From CALSPH01 sp041690035 (GTDB lineage: Bacteria; Bacteroidota; Bacteroidia; NS11-12g; UBA955), in NCBI GenBank assembly GCA_041690035.1, contig JBDNFC010000018.1:1-23687 (forward strand): a stretch of DNA of 23,687 nucleotides, read 5' to 3'. Numbering within the stretch: the first letter of the stretch is position 1; each line of letters begins with the position of its first letter. This document shows positions 23,571 through 23,687 of the stretch, one piece after another. Made by a program: the position numbers and the translations under genes. The notes below the pieces were generated by a model. That model did not search any database, was not told where the DNA came from, and worked only from the letters and a program-made list of their open reading frames with translations.

Positions 23571-23687
23571 TTACGCAACAATTTTAACATCGGCCTTTCA
23601 TAGAGCAAGGCAAATTACGGATATTTTAACCATCATGTCAAACGTTAGCTTTGGAAGTCAATGCCGTGGCGGAATAGAGAGGGTTGC

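Overview
The window looks like a chromosomal segment of a low-GC Bacteroidota, probably of the Chitinophagia/Sphingobacteriia kind. The evidence is the strong AT bias, start codons without Shine-Dalgarno sequences, several TAnnTTTG (-7) promoter boxes, a secreted protein with a type IX secretion (T9SS) C-terminal sorting domain, and Bacteroidota-like versions of the core genes. No rRNA, tRNA or CRISPR array was found.

Layout. Positions 1-504 hold a decayed four-helix-bundle gene and a 33-bp periodic repeat. Positions 505-7723 form one tightly spaced minus-strand gene train, read plsY, clpS, scoA, a glcD-like FAD oxidase, mtgA, rnr and a MacB-type ABC permease. A TAAATTTG box lies just upstream of plsY. 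At 8058-9053 a T9SS cargo gene converges on a 986-residue DnaE-type polymerase (9064-12024, minus). That polymerase has a degenerate PHP domain and a perfect 11-bp inverted repeat directly in front of its start. A relic coding region (about 12210-12523) separates it from the rpsO-pnp-slyD operon (12600-15574, minus). A strong promoter in front of rpsO is divergent from gcvP (15780-18659, plus), the single-chain glycine decarboxylase. An unrecognised exported membrane protein follows (18867-19544).

From about 19545 to the end the window becomes accessory. It holds an almost gene-free stretch, a dodecin gene followed by a small charged gene broken by a one-base frameshift, the decayed C-terminus of an IS1182-type transposase, an unknown exported membrane protein, and an intact IS110-family recombinase gene. 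The IS110 upstream region carries two stem-loops, one with a 12-bp perfect stem, at the place where an IS110-group bridge RNA would be encoded.

Functions group into RNA turnover and translation (rnr, pnp, rpsO), envelope building (plsY, mtgA), protein quality control (clpS, slyD), and carbon or one-carbon metabolism (scoA, glcD-like, gcvP). I see no complete new multi-gene defence or signalling system. The best leads are the IS110 non-coding end, the PHP-degenerate polymerase with its palindrome, the GTTACATAA direct repeats upstream of dodecin, and the 33-bp repeats at the left edge.
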